Shown here piece by piece: positions 60,208-64,000 of a DNA stretch of 64,000 nt; the stretch's first letter is position 1, and each line of letters starts with the position of its first letter. Both the position numbers and the translations under genes were made by a program. The stretch is from positions 1,123,001 to 1,187,000 of the forward strand of contig JBAJFG010000384.1 of NCBI GenBank assembly GCA_037903475.1, written 5' to 3'. Source of the stretch: Ancylostoma caninum. Taxonomy: Eukaryota > Nematoda > Chromadorea > Rhabditida > Ancylostomatidae. The notes under the pieces are model-generated. The model was not told where the DNA came from. It saw only the letters and a list, made by a program, of their open reading frames with translations, and searched no databases.

Positions 60208-61085
60208 TTCTTCTTCTTCTTAGCGTTTTTCTCTTTTTGCAGCGGGCTCCGCTTTGTTGATCCTTTGACGCCAGAGTGCTCTGTCGTGCGCTTGGTCGGG
60301 ACGGATCCCAGCCGTCTTGAGGTCAGCGTTTAGGGTGTCAAGCCGTCGTTACTTTGGTTGTCGTATGTCCTGGTTGCATATGCGATCTAGCTGCGTAATG
60401 CCACCCATCCACCACAGCATCCTTATCTCAGTGGCACTGATTCGGCGTTCCATTTCCTTAGTGGTGGGCCAGCACTCGCCAACATACAGCGCGACAGGAC
60501 GTACCACGGTATGGTAGATCTTAGACTTGAGCCGGTCTGGCATTTCCTTGTCGCACAGCACACCAGTCAGCGAGCGCCACTTCAACCACGCAGCGGCGAT
60601 CTCATGGATGAGGCTGCCGTCTGATGAAGCCACTGAGCCGAGGTATTTGAACGCAGCCGTTTCGCAAAGATTCGTGCCATTAACTTTGATAGTGCCGGTT
60701 CGTCGTGGTCAAATACTCGGTCTTCTCAACGTTGAGGCGGAGGCCGAACCGTGCCAGCTGGTCACTCCACGCTTGCGTCTACCGTTCAAGTTCACCCTTG
60801 TCTTCGGATGCAAGCATTACGTCATCCGCGTACAGCAGCATCCACGTCGCTGGTCTGTGAAGGTCCTTTGTGATGGCATTCATGACTACGATGAAAAGAA
60901 GCGGGGAAAGGGCTGAGCCTTGGTGTACGCCCACGCCTACGGCCGCCTGCACTTTACTCCTGTGGTCGGTGTAAAGAATCCGCACCCATTCGATCAGCTC
61001 TTCGGGAATGCCGTGAAGCCGCAGAGCGTATCAAATGACTTCGTGTGGGACGCGGTCAAAGGCCTTCTCCAGATCTAGGGGGCCA
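60208..61085 (-). pseudogene. RTE-type LINE reverse transcriptase, 3' half
   Basis: Minus strand: LDLEKAFDRVPHEVI then TGA, ALRLHGIPEELIEWVRILYT, VGVHQGSALSPLLFIVVMN, WMLLYADDVMLASEDK, LNVEKTEYLTT, and after a frameshift ASSDGSLIHEIAAAWLKWRS, IYHTVVRPVALYVGECWP and MLWWMGGITQLDRICNQDIR. The 3' end is an (AAG)n-type tail (cttcttcttctt on plus at about 60208-60221), as expected for RTE elements with short simple tails. RT catalytic YADD is kept but the frame is broken. Confidence 0.88.
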
Positions 61086-61099
61086 TGCGCTTGCCGTGC

Positions 61100-62950
61100 G
61101 ACGCGGGTAGATCTACGGGATGGACTCCTTAGTTCGACAGTGCTGGATTCGATTCATATGGCCGACATATGAGTGTGAACATGCACTCACGCGCGTGGGT
61201 GTGTGCAAATGCTTTGTGTGGGCTATATCCTGCAGTTCGGATTTGGCCAAAAGCTCGCATTCTACGAATGGGAAGCGCATGAGAGGCGACTAGGGGCCGC
61301 CTCTATCAAATAAGTCCCTTGTCCACGGGGGGAATCCTTCTCCCCGTCATTCCAATGCCGGCGGCAGGCCGCAGTGACAGGCCGGCTGACAAACACCCCA
61401 CGTCACATCCAATGGATCATGACGTCAAATGGATTCAAGAAGAAGGCTACGGCGTACGCGGAAATCGACGCCCACTCGTGGGGCCCGGTGAGTGTCGACA
61501 ATAATATGCGAGGGTCCTCTTCGCGAACGGCGGCATCGGGGGACAAGCAGGCGAGTTGTTAAGGATAACAACGTAGCCAGGACGCATATTGCTACTTTAA
61601 ACGTCGGAACGTTGACAGGCTGTTCATGTGAACTGGCAGCAGCGCTGCAGCGCCGTCGAATCAACTTGTGCGCGGTGCAGGAGACGAGGTGGACTGGCAG
61701 CAAATCCAAGGACATCGGGTGCGGATTCAAAATCGTCTACAATGGTAGCCCAGGTACAAGAAATGGTGTCGGCATCATTGTCTCCGAACGGTTCAGGGAT
61801 TCCATAGAAGGCGTAGAGCGTTTTGACGACCGTCTTATGAAGATTGTTGTCACGTTAGAAAGGCGCATCCATTTTTTCTCGGCATACGCCCCGCAGAATG
61901 GATGTTCAGATCGAGCCAAAAACGACTTCTGGGCGCTGATTGATGAGAAGACTGCTGCAGTACCACCAGAAGATACGGTCATTATTGCAGGGGACTTGAA
62001 TGGTCACGTAGGAGTGACAAAGGACGGCTACAGATGCCACGGCGGCTTCGGATACGAGGTGCGTAACGAGGATGGCGAGCGCATTCTCGATTACGCCTAT
62101 TCTCATAACCTTGTTATAACGAACACGAAGCGACCACCCAACCTCGCCTTCTTCTACAGCGGCAGCAACAAGAGACAGATCGAATACGTGCTCGTGAGGT
62201 ATCAAGACCAGAAGCTCGTCACGGATGCAAAAGTCGTACAGTATGTGACGGGCACGTCGCAACACCGGCTGCTAATCTGCACAATGAAAAGAATCGTCGC
62301 CAAACAAGAATCGCGTCGAACGATGTGGGAGGCTCAAATCAAGTTGTGGAGATTAAGAGAGAAAGAAATAGCAGTCATCTCTCACATTCAGTTGCCGCCC
62401 ATCACGAACGTCGACGAAGCATGGCGAAAGGTAACCGATGCTGTCCTCACAACTGCTCGCTCCGAACTCGGCACGACCAAAGCTGGTCGACGGAAGATTG
62501 ACAGGAAGACTTGGCTTTGGACGGAGGAAGCGAGGGCGAAAGTTCGCGAAAAGAAGCGGCTATACCACTCCTTCCTTGACAATAAAACGACAGACAACTG
62601 GAAGAGTTACCGCGACGCTAAGAGGGCTGCTAAGAAGGCTGTAGCCGCAACGAAGGCGGCTCATTACGATGGAGTCTGTAAGAAGTTAGACTCGAGGGAC
62701 GGTGAGAGCTTCATCTAGCGAATCGCGAAATCGCGTCAGCGCCAAGCAGACGACGTCGAGAAGTTTCACGGCGTCAACGACGACCAAGGTCACCTCCTGA
62801 TGGATCACAAGAAGGTGATGCAACGATGGAGGGATTATTTTGAGAAGGTCTCGACGGAAGAATTTGCCCATCCATCCGTCCCAGAAGTTCCGCCCACCTT
62901 CGGACCAGTGCAGCCGATCACCATCGAAGAGACCATTTACCACGAAATTC
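61100..62950 (+). pseudogene. RTE-type LINE 5' half: AP endonuclease, truncated before RT
   Basis: 5' UTR-like sequence 61100-61490, then an open frame: IATLNVGTLTG, INLCAVQETRWTGSKSKD (Asn and Glu of the endonuclease), RNGVGIIVSERFRDS, RIHFFSAYAPQNGCSDRAK, VIIAGDLNGHVG (Asp-x-Asn), GERILDYAYSHNLVITNT, FFYSGSNKRQIEYVLV and TSQHRLLICTM (terminal His block), then a basic linker. TAG at 62716 interrupts FIxRIAKSRQRQADDV, which continues in frame to IEETIYHEIL. It stops at about 62944, where a minus-strand LINE tail begins. Start codon uncertain. Confidence 0.88.
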
Positions 62951-62954
62951 TTTA

Positions 62955-64000
62955 ATCTAGTCATTTATTCATTTTATTTATTTATTATGCACTTGATGTG
63001 CGCTAAAGCAGTTTAAGGAATTGGAAAAACAACGAGCTGTGAAAGGAAGACCCAGTAATGGGTTAACAACAAAAAACAAATCAGAAAGAAGAGAGAAAAA
63101 AGAGAACAAGATGAGATAAAGGGGAAAAAAGTAGAGTTTTCCAGCAAAGGCCATCCCTGGGATGCTAAAAGATCGGGTGGATTGGAGCCTGCACTGAGCC
63201 TGCGACTCTCTGGTAAGATACACCTGCCTGTCCTCCTTCCCGGTAAAGGAAGAAAAGCAGAGACCTCACCAACAGAGACCCCCCTATTTCTTAAATAATT
63301 TGGAAATTCTGATGAGAGTAGCGGGCAAGCGGAGGTTATAGCCGAAATTACCAAAGTTCCCAGAGGGTCTGTGCTGAAGATAATAAACGAGATGACAGCA
63401 AAAGGACCTTATCGGAGGAAGCATTGCTGAGCATTAAAATTGTACAAGGCAGAGGAAAAAAAAAGAATAGAAATACTAATAGAAATACTGGAGGAGTCAG
63501 AAAAAAGTGGACGGCAACAGGTTAACAGCATTGCTGAAGCAGTGAACCGGATTCCTCCCAAAAAGCACCAGGAGCACAAGCTATCACGTCATCCATGCTG
63601 AATACCGAGATCTTCTAAATTTAACAATGTTAAAATGTTGCACGATTTCATCCTACGCTTGAAACACTCACCATTTGGAGCAGAAGTAAGAGAAGGTGGC
63701 AGGGATCGAAGCATTTTTGCTGATCTGGATTTCTTACATTTGCATTCGGAGCAACTATGACCGTGGACATTGAAGGCACCAATACGTCCATAGCAGGTTT
63801 TCCAAATCCAGCACAAGCTAGGTCTAAGGCGTGTTTCCATTCTACTGATGCGAAAGGAAAGAACTAGATCCGCAAAAACTCTCCGGTAATATAATGTTTG
63901 CAGGTCAAGGTACTGCAACCTAACTCTATAACTTGGCAAGGCTTGGGGATAGTTCTTGTTAGGGAAAACCTTGTAAAATAAAATACGTGTGAACGTTTTC
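62955..64000 (-). mobile_element. CR1-like LINE 3' end (runs off the window)
   Basis: On the minus strand from the window edge: FTRILFYKVFPNKNYPQAL, RVRLQYLDLQTLYYRRVFAD, LVLSFRI and LPPSLTSAPNGECFKRRMKS. This is the typical post-RT tail of CR1/Jockey-type LINEs. A roughly 600-bp 3' UTR and an ataaataaataaaat tail follow at about 62985-62958. Most of the element lies beyond 64000. It seems to have inserted into the RTE copy. Confidence 0.75.

Noticed and set aside
63300..63560. Transposase helix-turn-helix in the plus frame EITKVPRGSVLKIINEM
   Set aside because: Short, followed by stops, and located in what reads as the 3' UTR of the minus-strand LINE; resemblance too weak.

Overview
The window is eukaryotic and most likely from a nematode, probably a clade V/strongylid parasite such as a hookworm. 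Its genes are split by short GT-AG introns with TTTCAG-type acceptors. One gene start sits four bases after a trans-splice-like TTTTCAG. Most of the DNA is transposon and satellite sequence typical of large strongylid genomes. The species is an inference; no rRNA or mitochondrial marker is present.

Three spliced host genes can be reconstructed, all on the + strand. (1) Ornithine aminotransferase (4677-8646): 12 exons, 423 aa, intact. (2) A leucine-rich-repeat protein of unrecognised family (27559-29176): 11 exons, open except for one apparent +2 frameshift. (3) A class I phosphatidylinositol transfer protein (40308-46347): 9 exons, 271 aa, intact, with a 17-nt coding first exon and a 24-nt last exon after a 2-kb intron. 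The genes have unrelated functions and no operon is visible.

The rest is layered mobile DNA. A higher-order repeat occurs in five copies: inverted at 0.4-2.0 and 11.0-13.1 kb, and three in tandem at 31.2-35.7 kb. Each copy has a GC-rich 50- or 59-bp minisatellite behind a leader; the leader carries a TATA motif about 30 bp before an initiator-like TCATTCAG, followed by ATG. Other elements are a CR1-like LINE split by a 216-bp (GT)108 tract (15.8-18.6 kb), two Penelope-like elements (24.6-26.2 kb, nested in a mariner-type element, and 48.9-51.3 kb) carrying hammerhead-ribozyme-like motifs, a Ty3/gypsy integrase relic (53.1-54.1 kb), a UPF1-like SF1 helicase relic (55.0-56.0 kb), a decayed Helitron Rep region (57.8-60.1 kb, minus), two head-to-head RTE LINE halves (60.2-62.9 kb) and a second CR1-like LINE tail running off the right end. 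At least ten foldback/MITE families are present. Several are confirmed by filled versus empty sites inside this same window.

The most noteworthy non-standard structures are the promoter-plus-minisatellite macro-repeat, the hammerhead-like motifs on both strands of the Penelope element, a 1.1-kb foldback whose two ends look tRNA-derived, a TTA-flanked element carrying two in-frame exon-like cysteine cassettes, and the hairpin satellite at 3.1-4.1 kb.
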